This document shows, piece after piece, positions 46,948 through 56,613 of a stretch of DNA of 64,000 nt. Position numbers and translations under genes: made by a program. Origin of the DNA: Rossellomorea sp. AcN35-11 (GTDB taxonomy: Bacteria; Bacillota; Bacilli; Bacillales; Bacillaceae_B); assembly GCA_030388825.1 (NCBI GenBank), contig CP128836.1, positions 248,001 through 312,000 of the forward strand. Reading direction: 5' to 3'. Numbering within the stretch: position 1 is the first letter of the stretch; each line of letters opens with the position of its first letter. A model generated the notes under the pieces. It did no database searches and was not told where the DNA came from. It saw nothing but the letters and a program-made list of their open reading frames with translations.

Positions 46948-48045
46948 GTGGGAATAAATTATAACAAGGACCGCAAAAAGATTACTATAGATTGGGATGA
47001 AAAACAAAAGAACGAAGTAAAGCATTGGCATGCAGAGTTTACACCAATAAATATATTCTTCCACCCGAAAAGAAAAACACAACTTATAAGAGTTACCTTA
47101 GAGGGGAAGATCCCGAAATGGGTAGAACGGTTCGCATCTACTATTAAGTTCAAATTTGGGATTACATCTGATAATAATGGAAAACAAGGTTTCTGGTTGG
47201 CGAATTGGAATGCATGGGAAAGCGGTGAATTTCCTATAACCTATACCAACCTAGACGGAGCTATACAACAACTCATAAAGAAAATTCCAGATGATCTGAA
47301 ACCATTAAAGGAAAGAATAAAGAGCGGGAAATCAATAATTAAGGAAAACCTCTTTAACAGAACTAGTTTTTTTGAAAGGTTAGGGATATATTACAGACCC
47401 GAAGAACTCCATGGCAATTGCGGGACACTTTTATTCGGAAATAATATCTTCCCGGATAAAGAAAAATGGACAGATGAAGAATACGCAGGAATCTTAGAGA
47501 ATGATGGCAAACTAGAAAAAATAATTGGGGAACTAACAACATCTATTGCAGATAGAACAGACGCTGAACAACAAGAGGGGGACTCAGAGTACAATCCTCT
47601 TCATTATGAAGTACTCCAGTTAGAGGAACTTGGTGATATTAAACTAGAAGAGTATTATGAGGAAATTCAAGAAGCACAACTTTCAGAGACTTCAGTTGAA
47701 ATAAAATTAAATGAAAACTGTGCTGAATTGATACCTAATGAGGACTATACCCTCTTTAATTCAGATACCTTATCTGAATTAAATTTATTAGAATCTGAAA
47801 TACCTGAAGAGAGAGGTATTTCATTCTTGAATACAAATAAACCAAGAGGAATAGAGGAGGGACACGACAAAGAATATTCGAAACACACAGAAGTATTAAA
47901 AAAGGACGTGGGTTTGGAATCTGATAAAGGAAAGGCAGATTCATTTTTCATATTAAATAAAGAAAACGAATCAGTTATAAGTAAAAACAAAAAGAATAAA
48001 AGACGGAAAAAGCCTTTAGAACAAGAAACAATTCCTCTATTTTAA
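46948..48045 (+). CDS. hypothetical protein with disordered tail ending in IPLF
   Basis: 365 aa from a GTG behind AATGGAGG. The N-terminal 140 residues are folded and basic (VKHWHAEFTPINIFFHPKRK, NNGKQGFWLANWNAWESGEF). The second half is acidic and disordered, then basic (KNKKNKRRKKP), ending QETIPLF. That end is a relaxed form of the clamp-binding peptide. No family recognised; position next to the clamp gene hints at a replication role. Confidence 0.55.
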   Translation: MGINYNKDRKKITIDWDEKQKNEVKHWHAEFTPINIFFHPKRKTQLIRVTLEGKIPKWVERFASTIKFKFGITSDNNGKQGFWLANWNAWESGEFPITYTNLDGAIQQLIKKIPDDLKPLKERIKSGKSIIKENLFNRTSFFERLGIYYRPEELHGNCGTLLFGNNIFPDKEKWTDEEYAGILENDGKLEKIIGELTTSIADRTDAEQQEGDSEYNPLHYEVLQLEELGDIKLEEYYEEIQEAQLSETSVEIKLNENCAELIPNEDYTLFNSDTLSELNLLESEIPEERGISFLNTNKPRGIEEGHDKEYSKHTEVLKKDVGLESDKGKADSFFILNKENESVISKNKKNKRRKKPLEQETIPLF

Positions 48046-48050
48046 AGAAA

Positions 48051-48082
48051 GAGACCTCCTTCCATTAGGTAAGGGAGGTCTC
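48051..48082 (+). terminator. terminator-like stem without U-run
   Basis: GAGACCTCC (48051-48059) pairs with GGAGGTCTC (48074-48082). No T-run follows, so termination is doubtful; it may protect the 3' end. Confidence 0.5.
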
Positions 48083-48111
48083 AAGTATAATTGAAAAAAT
48101 TCATTTCAGAG

Positions 48112-48330
48112 TGATATAATTATCATATATATTATATAAGTTAATCATACATTCTTACTCATGAGGGTAGGAAAATTCAAAAATAAGCAGTCAATTGACT
48201 GATTACATACTAATAAAAGTAAACCATAGTTGTAACAACTATGATTTTTTAATGTCCAAAACCCAAATAAAGGGAGTATAGACACAATAAATGTGTTTTA
48301 CTCATCTTTATTTGGTTTTTTTATATAAAA
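48112..48330 (+). promoter_or_regulatory. leader RNA L: promoter, AWGM hairpin and two terminators
   Basis: TTGAAA and extended -10 TGATATAAT (hexamer 48115-48120). Small hairpin CTTACTC-ATGA-GGGTAGG (48154-48171). First terminator AACCATAGTTG/CAACTATGATT with six Ts then AATGTCCAAAACC; second hairpin ACCCAAATAAAG/CTTTATTTGGT with seven Ts. Two serial terminators before the 341-aa gene make this the most heavily gated leader. It fills the 48083-48361 gap. Confidence 0.75.
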
Positions 48331-48361
48331 ATCTTATAGAGCACTTAAGGAGAGAGAGTGA

Positions 48362-49387
48362 ATGACAGCAACTCAACTAGTAATTCTTGCATTTTTTACA
48401 CCAGTAATTTTAATAGGTATAGTCAGTTTTGCAATCGAGTTAATAGCAGATCGCAGCAGAATCAACAAATCAGCACCATCCTGGACATCTCAATCAGCAA
48501 AAATTCACCGTCCTAATTTCGCTACAAATCGAAAACCAGTACAAGTACCAGTACAAGTACCAGTACAAAAAAATGAACCAGAATACTTATTTGGAGAAGA
48601 GGAATCGAACGATATACCAGATTTCAACTCATTAGCGGATTCAGCTGCAGTAGAAGAATTATCATATTCTACATCACAGCAAAACGAACCGCAATTAGAG
48701 GAAGTGGATCTTACATCCTTACAAACGGCAATGCCACCGAATGAAAATGTAAAATTCTCAGTAGAAGATAAAAACATTTTAGACATAACACCAGAAAACG
48801 ATAACATCTTACCGTTTGAAATCGAAGGAACCAAAAAGGAAGAAAAACAAGAATTCGAACCATCAATTCCAACTGAAGATATGGAAAGTAGTATTCGTGA
48901 GCTTATCGCTGCCACCTCCGGCATTCCTGATTCAGTGGAAGAAACACCAGTAATCGAAACAATAGAAGAGGAAAAAACAAACGAAGAACAGAGCAAAATG
49001 CTGTCAGATATGGAAGCACCACCAGAACAGGAAAACGAATCGCTAGAAGATTATACTGTAGAATCCCCTTTGGGAATCAATTATATTGAAGTTTATAAGA
49101 TGTTTGGAAAAGATGTTGCCGATAAGGTTACTGCTTCTCCTGATTGCGCACTAGAACGAGGGGTTGATTATGTGATGTGCGGTGAAGTCAATGGAGAATT
49201 TTTGAATTGTTTTGGAGAAACCATCAAATTAAAGGGTTTACCAAAAGACTATGATAGTAATGGTGAATTTATTTTACTGAGTGGTCAGTTTGTGACGGCA
49301 GAACTATTTCATGTAGATACTTATATGCAAGCAATCGAAGCTTCAAATAGTAACGATATTGAAGTGTTAAATGTCGCTTATTCATAG
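48362..49387 (+). CDS. membrane-anchored acidic protein, unknown
   Basis: A 341-aa protein behind GGAGAGAGAG. One transmembrane helix near residues 5-27 (VILAFFTPVILIGIVSFAIE), a VPVQ triple repeat at about 60-70, a long acidic disordered linker (70-230) and a C-terminal folded domain of about 110 residues (GINYIEVYKMFGKDVADKV onward). No family recognised. Placed just ahead of the conjugation genes; a secretion or membrane-tether role is possible. Confidence 0.55.
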   Translation: MTATQLVILAFFTPVILIGIVSFAIELIADRSRINKSAPSWTSQSAKIHRPNFATNRKPVQVPVQVPVQKNEPEYLFGEEESNDIPDFNSLADSAAVEELSYSTSQQNEPQLEEVDLTSLQTAMPPNENVKFSVEDKNILDITPENDNILPFEIEGTKKEEKQEFEPSIPTEDMESSIRELIAATSGIPDSVEETPVIETIEEEKTNEEQSKMLSDMEAPPEQENESLEDYTVESPLGINYIEVYKMFGKDVADKVTASPDCALERGVDYVMCGEVNGEFLNCFGETIKLKGLPKDYDSNGEFILLSGQFVTAELFHVDTYMQAIEASNSNDIEVLNVAYS

Positions 49388-49392
49388 TAGTC

Positions 49393-49424
49393 TCTCCTGC
49401 GTATTATCGCAGGAGATTTTTTTT
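49393..49424 (+). terminator. intrinsic terminator
   Basis: TCTCCTGCG (49393-49401) pairs with CGCAGGAGA (49408-49416), followed by eight Ts. Confidence 0.9.
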
Positions 49425-49454
49425 TGGAAAAAATACGGTTTTTAATTGTACTAG

Positions 49455-49640
49455 GATAGTATATAATAATTATTATTAGAAAAAATACCTTCAAACTATA
49501 GTGCCCGAAGCTCACTAAATTACCAGTTTTTCCAGTAAAAAGATATAAAGGAAAAACTTTATCGCTTATAATTGATAACGTTTAAGTAGATTCGTTATAA
49601 TTATAATAAGGGTGTCATGCTTTTTTACCCTTCGCTTCAA
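49455..49640 (+). promoter_or_regulatory. promoter and structured leader of the 127-aa gene
   Basis: TATAAT near 49461-49466 follows the terminator. TAGTG/CACTA forms a hairpin at 49498-49516. A long AT-rich stem (CTTATAATTGATAACG with CGTTATAATTATAATAAG, about 49564-49610) and GGGT...TTTTTTACCC follow. It resembles the leader family in order, but the tetraloop is not AWGM. Confidence 0.45.
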
Positions 49641-49703
49641 TATGGGGATTGTACATACAAACAGATAGAGAGAGAAAAAAGACAATCTGAGGGGGAAGTA
49701 TTA

Positions 49704-50087
49704 ATGTCAACAAAGCTCAACGAAGGTTTGAGTGAAGAAATTCAAACCGAAATGTTGGAGTGTCAAGGGTTAAAAGAATCCATTATGACAAACAGCGAAG
49801 GAACATTTGAACTATTTGTACGAAATGGAAGCCTTCAGAAAGCCTGGCCAGTCCCAAGAAAAAGCATATCCAGCCTAAACGACGATGATGATGACGGAAT
49901 TCGATATAGTGTGTATACAGACATTGTTAGCAGCATTGTTAACACTGTAAATATACAGGAAGAAGCTTTTAAGTTCGGATACATTTTGGTTTCTTATGTA
50001 GGAACTCCAGAAGGTGACGAACTAGAAGTATTAAATATCCGTTTCCAAGAAGAGATCCACTTCGCAAGAGAAAAAAAGAGGAAATAA
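49704..50087 (+). CDS. hypothetical protein
   Basis: 127 aa from the ATG at 49704 behind GAGGGGGAAG; an upstream in-frame start at 49617 lies in the leader hairpin. Soluble, acidic, with FELFVRNGSLQKAWPVPRK and a DDDDD stretch. No family recognised. Last gene before the conjugation operon. Confidence 0.55.
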   Translation: MSTKLNEGLSEEIQTEMLECQGLKESIMTNSEGTFELFVRNGSLQKAWPVPRKSISSLNDDDDDGIRYSVYTDIVSSIVNTVNIQEEAFKFGYILVSYVGTPEGDELEVLNIRFQEEIHFAREKKRK

Positions 50088-50101
50088 TAAAGTTATATCC
50101 T

Positions 50102-50265
50102 AACGGGAGGACCGTTCAGTTATTCTACTAGCAATAGAGAATCAACTGAACGGCCTTCTTGTTTCTATAAGAAAATTTCCTTTAAAACTAAATAAACAAA
50201 CGGGAGGACCGTTCAAGTAATTTTCTAGTTTGAAAGAAAGTTACTTGAACGGTCCTCTTGTTTTT
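50102..50265 (+). repeat. tandem near-identical terminator/attenuator hairpins
   Basis: AACGGGAGGACCGTTCA occurs at 50102-50118 and again at 50199-50215. Copy 1 pairs CCGTTCAGTT with AACTGAACGG (to 50153) and runs into TTCTTGTTT. Copy 2 is a perfect 17-bp stem, GAGGACCGTTCAAGTAA (50204-50220) with its complement (50241-50257), then TTGTTTTTAT. The second hairpin lies 20 nt before the pilin ribosome site. They end the upstream transcript twice or gate entry to the transfer operon. Confidence 0.8.
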
Positions 50266-50297
50266 ATAAAAGAGAACATCAAAAAGGGGGTTTTAGA

Positions 50298-50573
50298 ATG
50301 TTTAACAACTTTGTTTTAGGTGCAACTGGCGATGAAATCAACAGTGCATTACAAAGGGTAGTTGATATCGTTACATTAATTGGTGGTACTGCTTTCACAT
50401 TAGCAATCATGATTATTGGACTAGTAATTATTTTCGGATCTGTATCTGCGGCAAAAATGAGAGGTTTGTGGATCGCACTAATTTCTTGTATCGCCGGCGC
50501 ATTCATCTTCTTTAGTGCTAATTGGCTTTCTGGCGCTATCGATGGGATTGCGATGTTTGCACACTTCTTGTAA
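50298..50573 (+). CDS. VirB2/TrbC-like pilin-type small membrane protein
   Basis: 91 aa behind AAAAAGGGGG. Two transmembrane helices (about 25-50 and 58-78) joined by a short positively charged loop (VSAAKMRG), with a short polar N-terminus. Size, topology and position at the head of a type IV secretion operon fit the VirB2/TrbC fold. No long signal peptide is seen. Confidence 0.65.
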   Translation: MFNNFVLGATGDEINSALQRVVDIVTLIGGTAFTLAIMIIGLVIIFGSVSAAKMRGLWIALISCIAGAFIFFSANWLSGAIDGIAMFAHFL

Positions 50574-50609
50574 GGAAGCCAACCCAATAGGTAAAAGAGT
50601 ACGATTTGA

Positions 50610-50645
50610 GAAAAGGTGGATAAAACCACCTTTTCTTTTATAAAG
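50610..50645 (+). terminator. terminator between the pilin gene and the rest of the transfer operon
   Basis: AGAAAAGGTGG and CCACCTTTTCT pair around ATAAAA and run into TTTTAT, directly before the next site AAAGGGGG. It would leave pilin mRNA in excess over the later genes. Confidence 0.75.
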
Positions 50646-50657
50646 GGGGTTGAATCT

Positions 50658-50969
50658 ATGAATAACGAAATAGTTTTGTCGATTGACCTTACCCAGGAAG
50701 ACAAAGAAGTTCTAGCTATTTTCTCTATGCGTCAATTTCTTTTATGTTTCCCAGCTGTAGTAGGAGGATTGGCATTCTTAATATGGGGAAAACTACCGTT
50801 TCTGAGCGGCGCATTCGAATCGATACTCAGGATTGTATTGATTGTCACCATAATAGGGATTGCAGGGGCACTTGCATTTATTAAATTAGAAAAGTATGAA
50901 CAATATCTATCTCAATACATTCTAACAATGCTTAGATTCCGGAGATCTCAAAAAACGTATACATCTTAA
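50658..50969 (+). CDS. PrgI-like (VirB3-position) membrane protein
   Basis: 103 aa from the ATG at 50658 behind AAAGGGGG. An N-terminal soluble segment (IDLTQEDKEVLAIFSMRQFL) and two transmembrane helices (about 28-46 and 52-75) with a basic C-terminus match the PrgI family, the VirB3 counterpart in Gram-positive conjugation systems. It binds the inner membrane complex near the VirB4 ATPase. Confidence 0.7.
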   Translation: MNNEIVLSIDLTQEDKEVLAIFSMRQFLLCFPAVVGGLAFLIWGKLPFLSGAFESILRIVLIVTIIGIAGALAFIKLEKYEQYLSQYILTMLRFRRSQKTYTS

Positions 50970-50990
50970 AAATGAAAGGGGGACTCCCAG

Positions 50991-52061
50991 GTGTCCTTTA
51001 TGGATATTTACATTTATATATTGCTAGGTATCTTGGCCATCTTTTTACCATTCATATTTATCGCTAAAAAGAGGATCGATAACAACGAACCCATTGCAGG
51101 GTGGAAAAGAAAACAATATCTAGCAGAACAAAGAGGAGAGGATTCAAGCAACTCCAATCAGGATGATTCCACCTCCAAAGAACAAACGCGAAACAAATCT
51201 CTTCCCAAGAAAGAGAGTGTAAAAGATGTAATAGGTATAGAAGATGTCAAATTTGGAGTGTTCGAGAAAACTAGAAATGAGTATTCCATTATATTAAGTA
51301 CAGACTCTGTAAACTTCGATTTATTGAATCCAAGTGAGCAACAAACAATTATTCTAGGCTACCAAGCACTATTCCGCGTTATAAACTTCCCAATTCAAGT
51401 ACTCGGCCAAGCAGTTCGTCAAGATTTAAGAAAAGACGAACAACGCTTCAAAGAAAACCTCAAAAACATGAACTCCCAAACTCAAGATTATAACTATCGT
51501 GTTATTGAAAATATTAAAGCTAAATCAGAACAAGATTTCCGTATTGCTATGAGAATTTATTACGTTATCAGTTATATTTATGAGCCATCAAAAATGGCCA
51601 AGTTAACAAAGGAACAGAAAGAAAGAAAAATCATAGAGAAGTTATATCAACAAGCTCATATAACAATGAAAATGTTAAATCGAGCTCGTATCGAAACCGA
51701 TATCTTAGACTCTGTTCAGGCCATCGAGGTCCTAAAAAGAGCAATGAATCGCGACCGCATGCTTGCCAACCCGATAGATAATTTAATCGAGCCTGGGAAA
51801 GAGAAGATTACTACATACATTACTGGTGACCCTTCTTCTTTACCATTATTCGAGGAGCTCGTACAAGACCCTGATGAGTATAACGCTCTTATTAAGGACA
51901 GTTTGAGCCAAAGTGCATTTGACGGTGTAGAAATGACTGTGAAAATGGAAGATTTACCTGAATCTAACGTATTAAGTGACATCTTAAACAACAAACAATC
52001 GGATGAAGAGGAAGGAGAGAAGTCCAGTGAAAAAACAAAAGAAAAAACAAAAGAAAAATAA
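50991..52061 (+). CDS. conjugation-operon protein with one N-terminal helix
   Basis: 356 aa from the GTG at 50991 (site AAAGGGGGA); an ATG at 51000 is the alternative. A single transmembrane helix (about 6-25) is followed by a cytosolic part. The region FGVFEKTRNEYSIILSTDSV resembles the start of VirB4-type N-domains, and the C-terminus is a KTKEKTKEK tail. It overlaps the VirB4 start by 35 nt, so it may be a detached partner of that ATPase. Family not recognised. Confidence 0.6.
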   Translation: MSFMDIYIYILLGILAIFLPFIFIAKKRIDNNEPIAGWKRKQYLAEQRGEDSSNSNQDDSTSKEQTRNKSLPKKESVKDVIGIEDVKFGVFEKTRNEYSIILSTDSVNFDLLNPSEQQTIILGYQALFRVINFPIQVLGQAVRQDLRKDEQRFKENLKNMNSQTQDYNYRVIENIKAKSEQDFRIAMRIYYVISYIYEPSKMAKLTKEQKERKIIEKLYQQAHITMKMLNRARIETDILDSVQAIEVLKRAMNRDRMLANPIDNLIEPGKEKITTYITGDPSSLPLFEELVQDPDEYNALIKDSLSQSAFDGVEMTVKMEDLPESNVLSDILNNKQSDEEEGEKSSEKTKEKTKEK

Positions 52062-54006
52062 ACAGGCAGAAATAGCACCAGAATGGGATGGTGGGTTGTC
52101 ACAAGAATTAGACTTTCCCTCACTGGTAGATTATGCAGTTAATGAAGGTATCCATTTCGAAAAAGATCATTTTATCATTCAGACAGGACTAGGGAGCCTT
52201 AAATATGGTAGGACTATCTTCATTAAACCATCTGGATATCCAAGGTCTGTTCGAGTAGGCTGGTTGGACAGTCTATTTCACTCAGATGATGCTGATGTTA
52301 GTGTTCACATTGAACCCTTCCATCGCACAATTGCAACGAAGAAACTTAAAGATAAACTCGATAAACTAGAAGCAGTATATTATTCAGCAGTTAAGAACGA
52401 AAACCATGCGAGGGTAGAGGAATCCCAACAAAAGATCGCAGACACCAAGAGACTCCAGTATCAAATACGTAACAACACAAATGGTTTATATTATGCAGCT
52501 GTACAAGCAACAGTGTATGCAGACACTCTTGAAGAACTGAATGCAAAGTGTGTAAATATCGAAACAAGTTTAGGAGGGGAGAGCATTGAATTAATTAATG
52601 CTTTCGGCAGACAAAAAGAAGGATGGTTAAGCACTCTGCCATTAGGAAGAAATGCGCTATCAAATTCTGCCCGTAACCTAGATCAACTTGCATTAACAGC
52701 AATGTTTCCACACTCTTCATCCAGACTAAACCACAATGGCGGTATCCCTATAGGAATCTATGGAAGAGAGTATGTGTATTTTAACCAGTTTGATAAAAAA
52801 CTAAATAACTATAATCTAGGAATCTTCGGAGAATCCGGTTCCGGTAAGTCTGTTTTCGTTAAACAAATTATTGGACGGGGATTTAGTGATGGAATATCAA
52901 GATGTTGCATAGTGGATGTGGAACCAGAGTACACCGAGCTAACTAAAGCCCTGGGGGGTATAGTGATTGAGTTGCGTACCGATACTACTAAAGGAGTATC
53001 CAGCAGAATTAACCCTCTTGATATCTATGTAGAAAAAGATGTAGTTAACAAGAATACTAAAGATGAATATGAAGTTGAAAAGATCAACCTGAATGAAAAG
53101 GTCAAAGAAGTCATTGAGTTCTTTAAAGTAATGAAAGAAACTACTTCAGGGACAAATGGTATTACACTAACGCCAGTAGAATTAGGGATTCTGAATGACA
53201 TCATTGAAGAATTGTACAAAGAAAGAGGAGTAACCGAAGATCCCGATAGCATCTATGAACAAATTGAAACAATAGACGAAGACGGAAAGGTACAGTTCAC
53301 AAGGAAGTACATTGATATGCCAACAATCACAGACGTTTACAATAAATTGCTTTCGACGCTAGAGGAATACCCTGAACTGAAAGATATGGTTAACATTGTA
53401 AAATTATTCACTAAAGGAAAAGCCTTCGGAATGTTCGATGGTCAAACAGAAATTATTTCAACTGCCGAAAATGTCGATTTAGATACAGCTCCTATTGTAA
53501 CTTTTGATATTTCTAGATTGAGTGAAAAAGGGATTGATAGACCAATAGCACAACACGTTTTGATGAGCTGGATATGGAATAGATTTATAAAGAACGACCC
53601 GAAATCGATGAAACGTGTAATTCAGGATGAAGCCTGGATGACATTACAATACTCTTCAATGGTAGAGTTCTTTAAATTACTAAGTGCCCGTGGCCGTAAG
53701 TGGAACGTCTCACTTACATTAGTAAGTCAAAGATATTCGATGTTTCATAGAACACCAGCTGCAAGTGACATAGTTGCTCAGCTTGCGAGTGTCGCGTTTT
53801 TAAAACAGTCTGATCAGGATATTGATCCAATCTTAGATACTTTTAGATTCAGTGATGAAGTAGGGCAAAGAATAAGAACAAGCGAAATAGGAGATGTTCT
53901 CCTTAAAGCAGGTAAAGAAATAGTTTACTTTAAGTCTTCACCGACTCCAGATGAGTGGGTATACCTGAATACCAACCAAAACATCAAAACAGAAGATTTA
54001 CTATAA
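52027..54006 (+). CDS. VirB4-family conjugation ATPase
   Basis: 659 aa from a GTG 9 nt after AAGGAG. A lysine-rich N-terminus is followed by the VirB4 N-domain (RVGWLDSLFHSDDADVSVHI). Walker A GESGSGKSV is near residue 270, Walker B VIQDEAWMTL near 530, and the SLTLVSQRYSMF motif follows as in all VirB4/TraE proteins. It powers assembly and substrate transfer at the inner membrane. Confidence 0.9.
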   Translation: MKKQKKKQKKNKQAEIAPEWDGGLSQELDFPSLVDYAVNEGIHFEKDHFIIQTGLGSLKYGRTIFIKPSGYPRSVRVGWLDSLFHSDDADVSVHIEPFHRTIATKKLKDKLDKLEAVYYSAVKNENHARVEESQQKIADTKRLQYQIRNNTNGLYYAAVQATVYADTLEELNAKCVNIETSLGGESIELINAFGRQKEGWLSTLPLGRNALSNSARNLDQLALTAMFPHSSSRLNHNGGIPIGIYGREYVYFNQFDKKLNNYNLGIFGESGSGKSVFVKQIIGRGFSDGISRCCIVDVEPEYTELTKALGGIVIELRTDTTKGVSSRINPLDIYVEKDVVNKNTKDEYEVEKINLNEKVKEVIEFFKVMKETTSGTNGITLTPVELGILNDIIEELYKERGVTEDPDSIYEQIETIDEDGKVQFTRKYIDMPTITDVYNKLLSTLEEYPELKDMVNIVKLFTKGKAFGMFDGQTEIISTAENVDLDTAPIVTFDISRLSEKGIDRPIAQHVLMSWIWNRFIKNDPKSMKRVIQDEAWMTLQYSSMVEFFKLLSARGRKWNVSLTLVSQRYSMFHRTPAASDIVAQLASVAFLKQSDQDIDPILDTFRFSDEVGQRIRTSEIGDVLLKAGKEIVYFKSSPTPDEWVYLNTNQNIKTEDLL

Positions 54007-54045
54007 ATCTTTTAAAATCCAATGTCAGGTAGAAAGGAGGTAGTT

Positions 54046-56556
54046 ATGTTAAAGCGTATATTAATTTCTTTTGTATTCCTTTCATTCATATTTAGTTTTT
54101 CACAACCGTCTATGGCAAGTGCGGCAGAAAGTGATGCATGTGATGGTGCGCTCTTCAGTGGTGACGACGAAGAAGAATGGGAGAACAGAAGAGATGATAA
54201 AGACTTAGCTGAAAAATTCATGATATCCCAATTAGAAAACCTTTCAATGATGGGTACAATCAGCAGTCTACCTACTCTAGTGTTTGATAACCCATATTGT
54301 ATATGGGCAGGAGAAGAGTTGTCTTCAAACGGTGTCTTTACCAACGAAGAAAAAGAAAAAATTATTGATCCTGTATTTGGAGTAATAGCCGTTATTTATA
54401 GCACAGTTATCACACTAGCAATTATGATCAGTGCACTGAAATTGGGATTTAACGCCACTTCTCCTCAAGGAAGAGCGGACTTCTGGAGAGATGTAATGTA
54501 TTGGGTGTTTTCTGCTCTCTTTATAGCAGGTTTCACCACTTTCACTGATCTACTATTCGGAATGAACATGGCGATCGTTAATACTTTTGAATCAATGACT
54601 CCTGGAACAGACGATACTTTTATCATGACGGATTTTAACCCTTTCTTATGGTTGGCGGAGTGGGTGTTAACCCTTGCATTAAACTTTATCTATATTGCTA
54701 GGAAAATTATTATTCTCTTATTAATGATTATGGGAGTAGTAGCGGCTGCGTCTTTAATATTCGCGAAGACTCGTTATTTCTTTGGAGTCTGGCTAAAAGA
54801 GTTAGTAGGAAATATATTTCTTCAAAGTATTCACGCAATTATATTATTCAGTTTTGCTACCATGGCCTCAACAGATGCAAGCGAAATCTTTAAACTTGGC
54901 ATGCTGATCATGTTTATCCCTGTAACCGGAATGATCTCTAAGTGGTTAAGTTTAGGTGATAGCTCTTCAAAACTGGGAAGCACTTTAACTATGACCGGTC
55001 TAGCCGGAGTAGGTGGAGCAGTGATGCTTACCAAAAAAGCGGGTAGTGTTATCCGTGGCGGAGGACCAGGAGGAGGAGAATCTGCAAACGGAAACTCTTC
55101 AAGTAATCCATTTGGAAGCACTGCTAAACAAACAGAAAGAGGCGGCGGAGCTGATACTGCACCAACAAGTATATCTACTAAAGCTTCTGGATCTGGAAGC
55201 AGATCATGGGAACTTGCTAAGACAGGAGCAGAAATCTTTGGTACTGTAGCCGGTGGCGTAGCAGGTTCTGTATTAGGTCCTGGAGGTGTAGTGGTTGGAG
55301 CGGGTGCCGGAGGAGCATTAGCAAGAGGCGGTACTCAGTTCTCTAGAAATGTTGCAGGCTCTGCTGCAGGCACTGGCCGCACACTTGCAGATGCATATAA
55401 ATTCGGTAAGGAGAGCAAGGAAAATGGCGGATCGGGCTTCAAAGAGAACTGGACCAACTTAGAACAGCGGAGAAAAATATTTGGTATGGCAGGTGAATCC
55501 GCAGGATCTCTATTAAGCTGGGGAGGAACAAGCGCGGCTACCGCAGGTAAGAGTCTAGGACAAATGGCTTCAGGGGTCTCTCAGAAACGATTAATGGAAA
55601 CATCTCAAGAACGTGGTGGTTTTGCTCTAGCTGACGGAAGAGCACTTACTCCAGATACGCTTCAAGAGTCGTATGGCGGAAAAGACGCTATGTGGGTACA
55701 AAATAAAGACCACAGTTACTTCGCACTTAAAAATGATGATGGTACAGCAGGGAAACGCATCACTCCTTATGGAGCTGGGGACACAAGCTTAAAAGGCGAC
55801 ACTACTAGATATATGGACTATAAGGTAGGAAGGGCTCCTATGGATGCTGAAAACATTTACAATGAAGCAACCTCTACAACACAACAACAAACTCAAAAAT
55901 CACCAATAGTAGGGGTAAATGGAATACCTATAAACTCCCAACCTACAGGCAGGGCAATAGTAGATACAACAGGAACACCTATAAGTTCTAATACCACAAC
56001 AAATTTAAGTTCTGAACTTTCAACTCCTATAAGCTCAGGGGCTACAGCACCTGTACAAAGTAACACCGGAATCCAAGTACAACCAAATGCTGTAACATCT
56101 GTACAATCCAATACAGGAACCCCTGAACAACCATCAACTAAAAAAGGAGAAAACATATCACCACAAAGAGGGATGCAACAAGGGTCTTCTTTTAATTTCC
56201 AAAGGCAGTCAGACGTTTACACTATATCATCTAGTGGAGAAAAAATGTTTGATACAGGAATGAAGCCAGCAAATATCAATCCAGACACATATGTATCTCA
56301 CGCATCTGTAGAAGGAAGAAACAGAACTAAATCTGACCGAGGAGCGGATCTCACACACATGGCAGCAGAAACGACACGAGAGAAAGCACAGCAAATGGGA
56401 GCAGGGTTCGGGTCAGCAGGCGAAAAAGTATCAGATACTGCAGGGAATATAGGAAGTAGTATTCATGAGTGGAACATTAGAGAATCAGCATGGGCGGACA
56501 ACTACAAGGAAGTAAAAGAGGAAAACTACAGGAAGAGAGGAAGGGAGTGGCTTTAA
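54046..56556 (+). CDS. VirB6-like polytopic protein with long extended tail (paralogue 1)
   Basis: 836 aa behind AAAGGAGG. A signal peptide (ISFVFLSFIFSFSQPSMASA), an extracellular loop, then about six helices between 110 and 330 with VITLAIMISALKLGFNATSP and YIARKIIILLLMIMGVVAAA. A glycine-rich linker (350-400), a hydrophobic glycine-alanine patch and a long soluble Ser/Thr/Gln-rich tail follow. The helical core fits VirB6/TrbL, the conjugation channel. Its core is homologous to the next gene. Confidence 0.75.
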   Translation: MLKRILISFVFLSFIFSFSQPSMASAAESDACDGALFSGDDEEEWENRRDDKDLAEKFMISQLENLSMMGTISSLPTLVFDNPYCIWAGEELSSNGVFTNEEKEKIIDPVFGVIAVIYSTVITLAIMISALKLGFNATSPQGRADFWRDVMYWVFSALFIAGFTTFTDLLFGMNMAIVNTFESMTPGTDDTFIMTDFNPFLWLAEWVLTLALNFIYIARKIIILLLMIMGVVAAASLIFAKTRYFFGVWLKELVGNIFLQSIHAIILFSFATMASTDASEIFKLGMLIMFIPVTGMISKWLSLGDSSSKLGSTLTMTGLAGVGGAVMLTKKAGSVIRGGGPGGGESANGNSSSNPFGSTAKQTERGGGADTAPTSISTKASGSGSRSWELAKTGAEIFGTVAGGVAGSVLGPGGVVVGAGAGGALARGGTQFSRNVAGSAAGTGRTLADAYKFGKESKENGGSGFKENWTNLEQRRKIFGMAGESAGSLLSWGGTSAATAGKSLGQMASGVSQKRLMETSQERGGFALADGRALTPDTLQESYGGKDAMWVQNKDHSYFALKNDDGTAGKRITPYGAGDTSLKGDTTRYMDYKVGRAPMDAENIYNEATSTTQQQTQKSPIVGVNGIPINSQPTGRAIVDTTGTPISSNTTTNLSSELSTPISSGATAPVQSNTGIQVQPNAVTSVQSNTGTPEQPSTKKGENISPQRGMQQGSSFNFQRQSDVYTISSSGEKMFDTGMKPANINPDTYVSHASVEGRNRTKSDRGADLTHMAAETTREKAQQMGAGFGSAGEKVSDTAGNIGSSIHEWNIRESAWADNYKEVKEENYRKRGREWL

Positions 56557-56613
56557 GCCACCTCTCCTTTTCCATACATATAACATGCACTTAGTAAAAG
56601 GGGGGAGAGAAGG

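Noticed and set aside
48537-48570. CRISPR-like short repeats
   Set aside because: The ACCAGTACAAGT repeats are in-frame VPVQ codons of the 341-aa protein, without spacers. No CRISPR array was seen anywhere in the window.
50102-50265. Plasmid iteron origin
   Set aside because: Only two copies, each a terminator hairpin with U-run, and no Rep gene is next to them. No origin could be identified in the window.
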